From Syntrophobacter fumaroxidans MPOB (GTDB lineage: Bacteria > Desulfobacterota > Syntrophobacteria > Syntrophobacterales > Syntrophobacteraceae): a stretch of DNA of 64,000 bases. Shown piece by piece: positions 8,165-16,950 of the stretch. A model generated the notes under the pieces. That model made no database searches, had not been told where the DNA came from, and saw only the letters and a list, made by a program, of their open reading frames with translations. The position numbers and the translations under genes are program-made. The stretch's first letter is position 1. Each line of letters opens with the position of its first letter. The stretch is from contig NC_008554.1 in NCBI RefSeq assembly GCF_000014965.1, forward strand, positions 2,902,001-2,966,000. Direction: 5' to 3'.

Positions 8165-11149
8165 TCAAAATCGGTCTATGCCCCATATGCCGGCGGCATC
8201 CCTCAGGAAATAAACGTAGTAGGTGATGTCGTAGACCTGCCCCTGCACCTGTTCCTCGCGCTTGATCCTGTACTTGGCCGTTCCGCCCTTCGCATAGATC
8301 AACTCGATTTCCCGCATCCCCGAGGCGATGGAGGGCAAGCCCGCCGCCAGGTGCTCGAAGACCTCACCGTAGCGTTCCCTGGAACTTGCCGCAAAATACG
8401 CCAGGGCGCCCGGGGAATTCCCCGCGATCAGAGCGGCCTTCATTCCATCCCATTTGGCCTGGAGCAGGGCGTCCAGGTTGTTCCGGTTCAATACCACGAT
8501 GGCCGCCGTGTCCGCGCGGACGTTGTTCAGATTGTCCACCGCCTCCACCGTGAAATAATAGATCCCCTCCACGCTCAACCGCACCTTGTATTCCTTGGCC
8601 CCGGTCTCGAGATATTCGGGTTCCGCCGGCCCCGCGCAACCGATCGTCGACTGGCTGAAGCTGAAGGAACCGCGCACCCCAAGCGTCACCTCGAGGGAAG
8701 GAATGCCCGATTCGACGTTGGCCGCGATCCTGATGGTATCCGCACTCGGATCCGCGTTCACGACGACCGACGCCTCCAGCGCATTGCCGCCCGTATCCGC
8801 GGCCTTGGCGGTCAGGGTGTTTTCACCCTCGACCAGCACCACGTGATTGGCGACGAACTCATTGCCGTAGACCTCCGCCGTCACTCCGTTGACGGTGACC
8901 CCGGTCTCGGCTCCCGTCGCATTGGCAACGGTGCCTCGCACCATCACCGCCGCGCTTTCGATAAAGGCGCCCTCCGAAGGAGAAACAATCGTGAGAGACA
9001 GCGCGGCAAGAGCGTTCACCGTAACCTTGACGGCGGCCGATGCGCTCCCCCCCTTGCCGTCGTCGACGGTGTACGTGAAACCGTCCTCACCGCTGAACCC
9101 GGCGTTGGGCGAATAGACGAGGACGCCGTTCGCGCCGCCGGACACGCTCCCGTTGGCCCCCTGCGTGAAGCCCGATACCAGCAGGGTGTCTCCGTCGGGG
9201 TCCGTATCGTTGGCGAGAACCGCGATGTCGACGGCTTTCCCCGCCTCAGTGCTCGCCGAGTCGTCAGCGGCCGCGGGAGGATGGTTCACCGCGTTCACCG
9301 TGATCGAAACCGCTGCCGCCGCGGAGTCCGCTTTACCGTCATTCACCTTGAATTCAAAAGCATCGGGGCCGTGATACCCGGCCGCCGGCGTGTAGGTCAG
9401 GTTCGGCGCCGTGCCGCTGAGCGTCCCGTGAGCGGGCGAGGTCGTCACCGTGAAGCTCAGGGTATCCCCGTCCGCGTCCGTTCCCGTCAAGGTGATCGAA
9501 AGCGCCGTGTCCTCGTTCGTGCTCAACGTCTGCGCGTTCGCCACCGGCGCATCGTTTGCCGAGGTGACCGTGATCGAAACCGTTGCCGCCGCGGAGTCCG
9601 CCTTCCCGTCGTTCACCTTGAACGCAAAGCCGTCCGCGCCGTTGTAGTTCGCCGCGGGCGTGTAGGTCAGGCTCGGCGCCGTGCCGCTGAGCGTCCCGTG
9701 AGCGGGCGGGGCCGTCACCGTGAAGCTCAGGGTATCCCCGTCCGCGTCCGTTCCCGTCAAGGTGATCGAGACCGCCGTGTCCTCGTTCGTGCTCAACGTC
9801 TGCGCGTTCGCCACCGGCGCATCGTTTGCCGAGGTGACCGTGATCGAAACCGTTGCCGCCGCGGAGTCCGCCTTCCCGTCGTTCACCTTGAACGCAAAGC
9901 CGTCCGCGTCCGTTCCCGTCAAGGTGATCGAAACCGCCGTGTCCTCGTTCGTGCTCAACGTCTGCGCGTTCGCCACCGGCGCATCGTTTGCCGAGGTGAC
10001 CGTGATCGAAACCGTTGCCGCCGCGGAGTCCACCTTCCCGTCGTTCACCTTGAATTCAAAAGCATCGGAGCCGTGATACCCGGCAGCCGGCGTGTAGGTC
10101 AGATTCGGCGCCGTGCCGCTGAGCGTCCCGTGCGCGGGCGAGCTTGTCACCGTGAAGCTCAGCGCATCGCCGTCCGCGTCCGTTCCCGTCAAGGTGATCG
10201 AAACCGCCGTGTCCTCGTTCGTGCTCAACGTCTGCGCGTTCGCCACCGGCGCATCGTTTGCCGAGGTGACCGTGATGGTGACCGTGCCTGTCGCCGTGGC
10301 CCCATGGTCGTCTTGCACCGTGTAGGTGAACTGGTCCGTTCCGGTGAATCCGGGCTCCGGCGTGTAGGTCGCCGTCCCGTCCGCGTTGGCCGAGACCGCC
10401 CCGTGGGCGCCCTGGGTGACGCCGGCAAGGACCAGGCCGCTCCCCGTGTCGTTTGCCAGCACGTTGACCGTCACCGGAGTCCCCTCCGGCGTCGAGGCGA
10501 CGTCATCCCCGACCGCGGGACCCGCCCCCCCGACCGTCACGGTCGTCTTCGCGCTGACGACCTCGTGGTGGCCGTAGGCGTATATCGTGTAAGTGGTGGT
10601 CCGCCGGGGCCGGACCTTCCGTGAACCGGTGGGCGCAACCCACCCCACCCCGTGGTCGATCACGCAGATTGTCGCGTCGGTCGAGCTCCACGTCAAGGTC
10701 GACGATCCCCCCGGAGCAATGGTCTGCGGCGAAGCCGAAAGGCTCACGCTCGGGTGGCGATGGTCCACGATGGTCACTGTAAGGAAACTCCCGGGCTTAC
10801 CCTCGAGCCGCACCCCAATTTCATTGGAGGCATTGAGCGACACGCGGCGCCGGATGAGCGGGACGTGAGCCTTCAGCTCACCGGAGCTCACGATCTTCTT
10901 CCCGTTCAGGTATATGGTGCCGCTCGTCACCCGGTGCCGCCCGTAGAGCTCACCGTTGCGGATCCACACCTCGAATTCCGCTCCGGTCTCGGAACCGGCG
11001 AATCCCCTGGTGACCGTCACCGGCGGCCCCGAACCCCGCTCGAACCGCTCCGGTCCGAAAACGGGGGGATCGCACGCAGACCCGGGTTGAACGGGCAAAA
11101 CCAACGCCAGGGAAAGAAAAACGACCAGGCAAAAGAGTTTTTTGAACAT
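8165..11149 (-). CDS. Secreted Ig-like/cadherin-like repeat protein, copy B
   Basis: 994 residues, ATG at 11149 with GGAGGAG upstream; signal peptide as in copy A. Order: beta-rich N-terminal region, Ig-like domain, one DDVASTPEG-type domain, four ANDAPVANAQ-type cadherin-like units, one NHPPAAADD-type domain, a bacterial Ig-like segment and a C-terminal domain ending in GIWGIDRF. Full units are 90 codons. The second unit is only 54 codons because 36 codons are missing in frame, which removes much of one beta-sandwich. Copy A has one such unit, so unit number varies. It is the first gene of cassette B and sits behind a sigma-54 type promoter. Confidence 0.82.
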   Translation of the reverse strand: MFKKLFCLVVFLSLALVLPVQPGSACDPPVFGPERFERGSGPPVTVTRGFAGSETGAEFEVWIRNGELYGRHRVTSGTIYLNGKKIVSSGELKAHVPLIRRRVSLNASNEIGVRLEGKPGSFLTVTIVDHRHPSVSLSASPQTIAPGGSSTLTWSSTDATICVIDHGVGWVAPTGSRKVRPRRTTTYTIYAYGHHEVVSAKTTVTVGGAGPAVGDDVASTPEGTPVTVNVLANDTGSGLVLAGVTQGAHGAVSANADGTATYTPEPGFTGTDQFTYTVQDDHGATATGTVTITVTSANDAPVANAQTLSTNEDTAVSITLTGTDADGDALSFTVTSSPAHGTLSGTAPNLTYTPAAGYHGSDAFEFKVNDGKVDSAAATVSITVTSANDAPVANAQTLSTNEDTAVSITLTGTDADGFAFKVNDGKADSAAATVSITVTSANDAPVANAQTLSTNEDTAVSITLTGTDADGDTLSFTVTAPPAHGTLSGTAPSLTYTPAANYNGADGFAFKVNDGKADSAAATVSITVTSANDAPVANAQTLSTNEDTALSITLTGTDADGDTLSFTVTTSPAHGTLSGTAPNLTYTPAAGYHGPDAFEFKVNDGKADSAAAAVSITVNAVNHPPAAADDSASTEAGKAVDIAVLANDTDPDGDTLLVSGFTQGANGSVSGGANGVLVYSPNAGFSGEDGFTYTVDDGKGGSASAAVKVTVNALAALSLTIVSPSEGAFIESAAVMVRGTVANATGAETGVTVNGVTAEVYGNEFVANHVVLVEGENTLTAKAADTGGNALEASVVVNADPSADTIRIAANVESGIPSLEVTLGVRGSFSFSQSTIGCAGPAEPEYLETGAKEYKVRLSVEGIYYFTVEAVDNLNNVRADTAAIVVLNRNNLDALLQAKWDGMKAALIAGNSPGALAYFAASSRERYGEVFEHLAAGLPSIASGMREIELIYAKGGTAKYRIKREEQVQGQVYDITYYVYFLRDAAGIWGIDRF

Positions 11150-11251
11150 GACTCCTCCTGCTGCTTGAGTTCCTGTTCGAGCGTCGATTGATCCGATACG
11201 CCGTATGTGTCGGTAAAGACGGGCTTGCCCAAATTTGGCGGCCGCGAGAGG
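9032..11251. repeat. Near-identical duplicated block (Ig-repeat gene 5' part and leader), copy B
   Basis: Partner of 3455-4972. It is longer by three repeat units, one of them shortened. The right edge at 11251 is sharp. Confidence 0.9.
9541..10252 (-). repeat. In-gene 270-base cadherin-like tandem repeats
   Basis: The marker string CCACCGGCGC recurs at 9541, 9811, 9973 and 10243, giving spacings of 270, 162 and 270 bases. The short unit lacks exactly 108 bases. CCGTCCGCG occurs at both edges of the missing segment in an intact unit (9630 and 9738), the signature of slippage or recombination between short repeats. Confidence 0.92.
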
Positions 11252-11284
11252 AAAACGGTCAAGATCGGGCGAGAGAAAAAAAGC

Positions 11285-11300
11285 AGCAAATTCAGTGCCA
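11285..11300 (-). promoter_or_regulatory. Sigma-54 (RpoN) type -24/-12 promoter
   Basis: On the minus strand the sequence is TGGCAC-N5-TTGCT, matching the RpoN consensus with exact GG-N10-GC spacing. It lies about 135 bases upstream of the ATG at 11149 and just outside the duplicated block, so it serves cassette B only. RpoN promoters need an enhancer-binding activator; the dyad at 11431-11466 is well placed for one. Confidence 0.7.
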
Positions 11301-11430
11301 ATTCGAGCAGTTAAGTTTTCCACCCCGGAAATGCGGCTCATGCGCCTGCCGTCAGTCGGAATCGGCGGAACATAAATTCTCGTTAATTTGGCGGACGTTA
11401 ATAAATGAAACCTTAACTATCTGGAAATAG

Positions 11431-11466
11431 TGACAATTTTTGTCGATTTTCCGACAAATAATGTCA
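11431..11466. promoter_or_regulatory. Compound dyad, possible enhancer-binding site
   Basis: Nested inverted repeats: outer TGACA and TGTCA, inner TGTCG and CGACA six bases apart. The inner part also fits TGT-N10-ACA, the shape of NifA-type upstream activator sites. It lies about 130 bases upstream of the -24 element, a normal distance for a sigma-54 activator. The regulator itself is not identified. Confidence 0.5.
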
Positions 11467-12298
11467 CTGAAGGGCGCGCTGGATATGGATGATCCATGGA
11501 ATATTATTATGCACCTTCAATCATTCCTATCTTACCCTGTAAAGCCGGACTCCAAAACGGTGTGGACAGTGTTCGATCGGTGGAGACAAATTGACAAATA
11601 AAATAATGGATATTCTTCACATGTATATCATTTGCATATCATTTGAGGGCGATTCCTTGCACGGGGAAAGAAAAGCTCCCATCACGGCACGCGTGGATAT
11701 ACCGCTTTCCCGTCAAACGAGTTTGCGTTCGAGGTGGCTGTGTTGGCGGGAGGTGGAAAGCCCTCCCCGGAAACCTGTTTTCAAGCCTGGTGGGTGAAGG
11801 AGGCGCAATGGGCGATTGCGTTCCAGGCGATCATATCGCGGGCGGGCATAAAGCCCCCCCTGGATTCGACCGGCGCATCCCTGCCATCCGACCGGCGCAT
11901 CCCTGCCATCCGACCGGCACATCCCCACATTCGACCGGCACATCCCAACAGCCGCCGGGCACACTCCCTTGCGGATGAACATCGACTTGTGGTCATTGGC
12001 TGGGCGCCCGGGGAAGGGGTCTTGCACTCGGCGAAGATTGGTCAAAATCGGTTTCGCGCCATGCGCACGCCGTTTCAGTGATGGGTAGCCGGCATGAACG
12101 ACGTCAGCCGACGCGTTTGATCTCTTCGAGGGAAATTTGGTGGAACGCGGTTGCCTGCACTGAATTTCGCGCCTTGCGTCGGGTTCCGGCCGGAAGGTCG
12201 AAGCCGGCGAGATACCGCAAAGCGGTGGGACATGCCAAGGCGCCCCTTGCCGGAGGCGGCCCTGCCGCGTGAACGCCCGGGCGAAAGCGGTGCGCGGG
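11467..12298. other. Gene-free region with a short tandem repeat
   Basis: About 830 bases with no convincing gene on either strand. It holds AT-rich sequence (11480-11650), then GC-rich sequence with the 21-22 base tandem repeat at 11867. The open frames across it are repeat-derived or run antisense to the J-domain gene. Confidence 0.6.
11867..11959. repeat. Tandem repeat, 21-22 base unit
   Basis: CGACCGGCGCATCCCTGCCA-like units start at 11867, 11889, 11911 and 11932, with a decayed fifth at 11953. Spacings are 22, 22, 21 and 21. No unique spacers, so it is not CRISPR. It may belong to a dispersed intergenic repeat family. Confidence 0.75.
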
Positions 12299-12982
12299 CT
12301 ACTTGATGAGAATATGAACCAGCAGCGTCGAACGGGGATTTGTTCCCAGGGGAATTTCCATGACCGTGCGATGCCGCACCCCGGGCGGAATCCAGAGCGC
12401 AATGGTCGCTTCGTCCATTTCCCCGACTCCCAGGCAATACGAGCATTCCGGCATCCCGGGCCTTCTCACCCCTTTGCACATGGGGCATTGCGGGTGGACG
12501 GGAACCGGCAGCACCCCTCCCCTTTCCGCTTCCTCTCGGGACAGGTACACCTCCAGTTCGAGCGCCTCGCGGACGCCTATCCCGTAGGGGAACGGTTGGA
12601 AGAATTCATCGATGAACGTCCTGAACGTGCTTCCGAACGGCCCTTCGCCCGCCAGGCCTTCGGCGGGGACCAGCGCTTCCTTCGAGCCGCCGGATACGAC
12701 CGGCGAGACCTGCGGCCCGGTCACGTTCGTCGTTCCCGCCATCCGGATTTCCACCCTGGGAGCGGCTTCCCGCCTGGCCAGCTCTTCCGTGTAAGCCCGC
12801 CGTGCCTCGGGATCCGACAGCACGGCGTAGGCCTCGCTGATCTCCTGAAAGGCCCGCGTCGCCGCCGCCCCCGCGTGATCGGGGTGAAAGCGCTTGGCCA
12901 GCCTCCGATACGCGTCGCGGATCCCGCTCTGGCTCTCCGAACGACCGATGTCCAGTGTTGCGTAATAATCCCGTTTCTCCAT
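12299..12982 (-). CDS. J-domain co-chaperone with a half zinc finger
   Basis: 227 residues, ATG at 12982 after GAAGGAGG. N-terminal J domain (DYYATLDIGRSESQSGIRDA, with HPD in RFHPDHAG) that should stimulate DnaK ATPase. The middle lacks a clear Gly/Phe region. Around residues 168-190 there is one CPMC...CSYC pair, where classical DnaJ has four CxxCxGxG repeats. A short C-terminal substrate-binding-like segment follows (IPPGVRHRTVMEIPLG). It is shorter than DnaJ (about 375) and CbpA (about 305). It lies downstream of two Hsp20 genes on the same strand, which suggests a small protein-folding stress group in the cytoplasm. Confidence 0.8.
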   Translation of the reverse strand: MEKRDYYATLDIGRSESQSGIRDAYRRLAKRFHPDHAGAAATRAFQEISEAYAVLSDPEARRAYTEELARREAAPRVEIRMAGTTNVTGPQVSPVVSGGSKEALVPAEGLAGEGPFGSTFRTFIDEFFQPFPYGIGVREALELEVYLSREEAERGGVLPVPVHPQCPMCKGVRRPGMPECSYCLGVGEMDEATIALWIPPGVRHRTVMEIPLGTNPRSTLLVHILIK

Positions 12983-13273
12983 GGCATCATCCTCCTTCGG
13001 TGTTAATCGGCAGGTCGATGCCCGAACAAAAGACGCGATTTGAAGCACTCGGGCTCAACATTAACATCGGCGTGATTACCGTTCGTTCAGATTCGCTTCG
13101 GACAGGCTCCCCTCATCGGAATTCCAACTTTTCCGGCATTCACGCTCAATCAATACACATGTTGTCGCGCGCGACGGCATGGAATTTCATCGCCCCCTTC
13201 CGCCTTCCGGCCGGCCGGGGCTGCCGGTTGGGACCCAGCCCCGGGGCGAGTCCCAACCTCCCGTTACATCGAC

Positions 13274-13681
13274 TCAGGCGACGGGCGCGGCATTGACCGC
13301 GATCTTGCGCGGTTTCGCGGCTTCCGCCTTGGGCAGCACGAGCTTCAGCACACCGTCCTTCATGGACGCTTCGATCTTCGAGCGGTCGATGACATTGGAG
13401 AGGGTAAACTGCCGGTAATAATCCCCGACCTGGTATTCGTCGAGGACAACGGTACCCTTTCCGTCTTCGACCATGGCCGAGGCCTTGATCGTGAGCTGGT
13501 CGTGATTCAGGTCTATGTCCACGTTCTCGATGGGCACACCCGGGATATCGGCCAACAGGGTGATCGCGTCGGCCGATTCGTATATGTCCACCGCCGGGAC
13601 GAACACCGGAACATTCCGGGTACTCTCGGAACCGGTTCGTAATTCCTTTTTTTCCTGCAATTGCAAATCCTTGTCTGCCAT
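13274..13681 (-). CDS. Hsp20 family small heat-shock protein
   Basis: 135 residues, ATG at 13681 after GGGAGGTG. Alpha-crystallin domain of about 95 residues with the family motifs VDIYESADAITLLADIPGV and DGVLKLVLPKAE. C-terminal PRKIAV carries an I-x-V variant of the I-x-I oligomer anchor. It holds unfolding proteins for DnaK. It is paralogous to the next gene (60 bases away) and probably cotranscribed with it from the promoter at 14260-14288. Confidence 0.9.
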   Translation of the reverse strand: MADKDLQLQEKKELRTGSESTRNVPVFVPAVDIYESADAITLLADIPGVPIENVDIDLNHDQLTIKASAMVEDGKGTVVLDEYQVGDYYRQFTLSNVIDRSKIEASMKDGVLKLVLPKAEAAKPRKIAVNAAPVA

Positions 13682-13741
13682 GAAACACCTCCCGATCCAT
13701 TTGTTCGCGGCTTCCGCCACAGGCTGCGGGAACCGTTCCGA

Positions 13742-14197
13742 TCATTCGGATTTTACAGCGATCTTCCGGGGCTTCGCGTGCTCGGCCTTGGGAAGAACCA
13801 GCCTCAAGACCCCGTTCGCGAATTCCGCGCGCACCGCCTCACCATTGATCTCGTGAGGGAGCGTGACCGCCTTGCGAAAGCATCCCGGCATCCGCTCGCG
13901 CCGGTGATAGCTGACGTTCTCGACGCCGTCGGCCTTGCGTTCCCCACTCAGGGTCAAGGTGTTCCCGACCACGGAGATTTCGATGTCTTCCGGCTTGATG
14001 CCGGGCAGTTCGGCGCGGGCGTAGAAATTGTCGGCGTCCTCGTCGATATTGAGCGCGGGGAACACGCCCGAGCCGGTTGCGCCGGAAGTCCCGCTCATCA
14101 GAGAGCCGAACAGGCGGTCCATTTGCCGCTGCATGCGCGCCAACTCCTCAAAGGGGTTGGAAAAGTACGACAATCCCGGATAACGGATAACAGCCAT
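13742..14197 (-). CDS. Hsp20 family small heat-shock protein
   Basis: 151 residues, ATG at 14197 with AAAGGAGG upstream. N-terminal arm (NPFEELARMQRQMDRLFGSL) typical of class A Hsp20, alpha-crystallin domain with AELPGIKPEDIEISV and ANGVLRLVLPKAE, and C-terminal PRKIAV. First gene of the pair, directly behind a strong sigma-70 type promoter. The two Hsp20s share their C-termini, so they are an old duplication and may form mixed oligomers. Confidence 0.92.
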   Translation of the reverse strand: MAVIRYPGLSYFSNPFEELARMQRQMDRLFGSLMSGTSGATGSGVFPALNIDEDADNFYARAELPGIKPEDIEISVVGNTLTLSGERKADGVENVSYHRRERMPGCFRKAVTLPHEINGEAVRAEFANGVLRLVLPKAEHAKPRKIAVKSE

Positions 14198-14259
14198 TGT
14201 CCGCTACCTCCTTTCCTGTTGATGTGTCGAGTTATACGCTGGAGTCACGTTTCGGCATG

Positions 14260-14288
14260 AAATTAAGCGCACGGCGGGGACCTGTCAA
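14260..14288 (-). promoter_or_regulatory. Sigma-70 type promoter of the Hsp20 genes
   Basis: On the minus strand: TTGACA, a 17-base spacer, then TAATTT, about 60 bases upstream of the ATG at 14197. No CIRCE-type inverted repeat was seen, so HrcA control is not indicated. Confidence 0.65.
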
Positions 14289-14402
14289 TACACGCACAAC
14301 ATAATTTTCGTGTAATTGATTTTCCGCTTGAAAATGTCTAAAAATATGAACAGGGTATTCGGAAAAAGCGCCGTGTCGGGCGCAAGCATGGAGTGTAACG
14401 CG

Positions 14403-15038
14403 ATGGCCAAGATCATTATCACGGAACAGGAACCGGGTATCGATCCGGAGGCCGGGGCAGGCGTCAGGCACCTCGACGACGTTCAGCTCGACCGGCTCAT
14501 GGAGGCTTTCGCGATCTGGCACGATGCCGCGGCGAGCAGCTATATCCGCAGGGTCCGCGGGCGTTACAGGCTGGCGTTTCTGCTGCTGCGATACACCGGG
14601 GCGCGGCTGGGCGAGATCCTGAGGGTCGACGACGCCTCCGATATAGATTATGAGGGATGCGAAGTCAGGATCGCGGTGCGGATGCCCGCCGCCATGAGAC
14701 AGGTGTTGCGCGCCGTTCCCCTGCCGCCCGACGTCGTCGCCGCGGTGCTCGATTACCTGAACGAATTCCCCGCGATGCAGGGCAGAGTTTTCGCGCTCGA
14801 TCAGGGAAATTTCCGCCGGGAATTCTACCGCCGCGCCGAGGAGGCCCGGATACCCCGGCCCCTCTCGCATCCTCACATCCTCAGGCACACCAGGGCGATT
14901 GAAATGCTGCGGGCCGGGGTCCCGCTGACCGTGGTGCAGGACATCCTGGGACACGTGCTGAGCAGCTCGACGACCGTTTACCTGCAGCGCCCGGAAGTCA
15001 TGATACGGCGCATCCTCAAAGACCGGGGATTGCTCTGA
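14403..15038 (+). CDS. Small tyrosine recombinase/phage integrase family protein
   Basis: 211 residues from ATG at 14403 (GGAG 9 bases upstream; ATG at 14388 is possible). The catalytic residues of the family are in order: Arg in YTGARLGEIL, His-x-x-Arg in HILRHTRA, His in DILGHVLSS, and Tyr in STTVYLQ. XerC/XerD are about 300 residues; here the N-terminal SAM-like DNA-binding domain is short or absent. No attachment site, phage gene or cargo was seen next to it, so its target is unknown. It starts divergently from the Hsp20 promoter. Confidence 0.75.
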   Translation: MAKIIITEQEPGIDPEAGAGVRHLDDVQLDRLMEAFAIWHDAAASSYIRRVRGRYRLAFLLLRYTGARLGEILRVDDASDIDYEGCEVRIAVRMPAAMRQVLRAVPLPPDVVAAVLDYLNEFPAMQGRVFALDQGNFRREFYRRAEEARIPRPLSHPHILRHTRAIEMLRAGVPLTVVQDILGHVLSSSTTVYLQRPEVMIRRILKDRGLL

Positions 15039-15280
15039 TACCGCAAAACGTTCACAATGGTGATCCTTTCGTGCGACAAGAGCACGGGGGATGACGTCGC
15101 GTTCCCCGGGGCTTGCGCGCGCGCGAGCGTTCGAAACCGAAGGTTCGACGCACGGGAACGAAGGCTTATCGGAATATCCGGCCGTGTCTTCTTCCTGGTC
15201 CATGGTGACGGCCTTCGTTGCGGATTCCACGGATTGCCGGGGGGATGCATCCGATCGCGAACTGGAGGGAGGAAAGATTC

Positions 15281-16927
15281 ATGAGGAAGGTCTGCTTGAT
15301 ACTGCTCGTGGCCGGTTTGGTGCCGGTCCTGGCCGGCCCGGGATTTGCCTGGCAGGGGCGAATGGGCGGCATGGGAGATCCTTATGGGCTGGTCGACGAC
15401 GAATCGGATTTCCTCGTCTTGCCGTCCAGGATCGCCGAAGACCGGGGCGTAAGGTACTACGGGGATGCCCGGTTCCTCCTCCGCGATGTGAGGGATTTGA
15501 ACTGGAGTGCCCGGCAGAGCGGGCCGATCCGGGTGTCCGGGACCGAGCTGACAGGTTTCCACCTTGCAGGAGATTGGTCGGCGTCCGGGAGCTCGTGGGA
15601 CTACGGCACGCTCGTGGGGGCGGCTTTTCCCGCGGGAGCCGGCCGGTTGGGGGTCTTTTTCGATTACAGGGGGCAGACCGGCGATTTTGATGGAAAACAG
15701 GGGCTTTTCGCCGGATTCCCGGGGACGGGCAACCGCCTGGCCGCGTCCTCGGCATTCGACATGGAGGCCGGCACCGATGATTTCAACCTCCGGGTCGTCT
15801 ATGGCCAGGCCGTTGGAGGCGAGCTGAGCATCGGCGGTGAAATCCAGGTGGCGCATCGACGCGAAGAAAACCGATATCGCAACGTCCTTTCCGGCCTCAC
15901 CGTGAACGACGCCGTCCTGGACATCGGGGTGGCTCTGCAAAACGATTTCCTCGGCGAGCTCTATCCTTTCATGAAGCCGTTCGATTCCACCAGCTGGGAA
16001 GTTCTTTTCAAGGGCGGCATGGAAGGTCGCCTGGGGCCCGCCCGGGTCGGAATGGACGTTCACGGCGGCCCCGTTTTCGGCGGCGACAACACCCTGGACC
16101 ACGCCGGCGTCGTTTCCGCCGGCGCCCTTGCGCTGGAAAACGCCTTCCGGCTCAAGGGAGATGTGAGCGGCTGGCAGGCGGGAGGGGACATCTGGGTGAG
16201 ATATCCTTGCTCCGATACGGTGTCGCTGCCGTTCAGCCTGAGGGTGAACTACCGGGACAAGACAAGGGACGGTCGCGGCACCGGCGATTTCGCGATCCGC
16301 ATCGGCCCCTCCATCGCGACGCATTCAATGGGATGGGAATACGGCCACAAGGAAACGAACCTGGACATCGAAGCGGGCGGCGGCATCGACGTGCAGGTCT
16401 CGAGAGACCTGGAGGTCGCCTCCGGCCTCTATTACAACTTCATACGGGCGCGGGAGCGGTTGAATATTGCCGCGATGCCCGGCATCGTGGTCTTCGACGA
16501 CCCCGTCGTCATCGGTTTGAGCGACGATCCGTTCCCTCGGACCACCCAACACCTGGTGAAACTCAAGGTGGCGGCCGAGCGGAAACTGGGTTCCTCCCGG
16601 TTGCGAGGCGGGATCACCGCCTTCGGGGGCCGCGTGAGCGAGGAATACGCTTTCTCCCTGGGCGCGCCGTCGCTCTTCGGGGTCACGCTCCTGTCCGGCG
16701 GCGGTTCCCTGGAGGGGAGCACCTGGGGAATCATGGGAGCATTCGGCGCCGGCATGCAGTTTCAGGGCTGCACCGTCGAGCCGTTCATCCAGGCGGGATA
16801 CCAGGCGTTCAGCCTGGATGGAGACGGCAGGACACGCGCGCTGGACGCGCTGATCGTCGTCCCCTGGACACTGGACAAGAACAGGAACGAAGCCCTGGTG
16901 GGCGCCGGGGTCTCCGTCGCCTTCTGA
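15281..16927 (+). CDS. Outer-membrane beta-barrel protein
   Basis: 548 residues, ATG at 15281 after GGAGGGAGG. Signal peptide (KVCLILLVAGLVPVLAGPGFA) then a Gly-rich, alternating beta-strand pattern with aromatic girdle residues. The last residue is Phe (GAGVSVAF), the usual recognition signal for outer-membrane barrel assembly. I do not recognise a closer family; a transporter, porin or adhesin role cannot be told apart. A hairpin follows, so it is probably a single-gene unit. Confidence 0.75.
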   Translation: MRKVCLILLVAGLVPVLAGPGFAWQGRMGGMGDPYGLVDDESDFLVLPSRIAEDRGVRYYGDARFLLRDVRDLNWSARQSGPIRVSGTELTGFHLAGDWSASGSSWDYGTLVGAAFPAGAGRLGVFFDYRGQTGDFDGKQGLFAGFPGTGNRLAASSAFDMEAGTDDFNLRVVYGQAVGGELSIGGEIQVAHRREENRYRNVLSGLTVNDAVLDIGVALQNDFLGELYPFMKPFDSTSWEVLFKGGMEGRLGPARVGMDVHGGPVFGGDNTLDHAGVVSAGALALENAFRLKGDVSGWQAGGDIWVRYPCSDTVSLPFSLRVNYRDKTRDGRGTGDFAIRIGPSIATHSMGWEYGHKETNLDIEAGGGIDVQVSRDLEVASGLYYNFIRARERLNIAAMPGIVVFDDPVVIGLSDDPFPRTTQHLVKLKVAAERKLGSSRLRGGITAFGGRVSEEYAFSLGAPSLFGVTLLSGGGSLEGSTWGIMGAFGAGMQFQGCTVEPFIQAGYQAFSLDGDGRTRALDALIVVPWTLDKNRNEALVGAGVSVAF

Positions 16928-16950
16928 TTTACCGCATGTTTTTCGAATGG

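Noticed and set aside
8141-10624. Open frame of 827 codons opposite the Ig-repeat gene
   Set aside because: It is Arg-rich, mirrors the repeat array of the real gene, lacks a ribosome site and has no family. It exists because the GC-rich repeats leave the opposite strand open.
11867-11959. CRISPR array
   Set aside because: Units are contiguous with no unique spacers and only 21-22 bases; no cas genes.
12269-13006. Open frame of 245 codons opposite the J-domain gene
   Set aside because: Antisense to a clear J domain with HPD; no support of its own.
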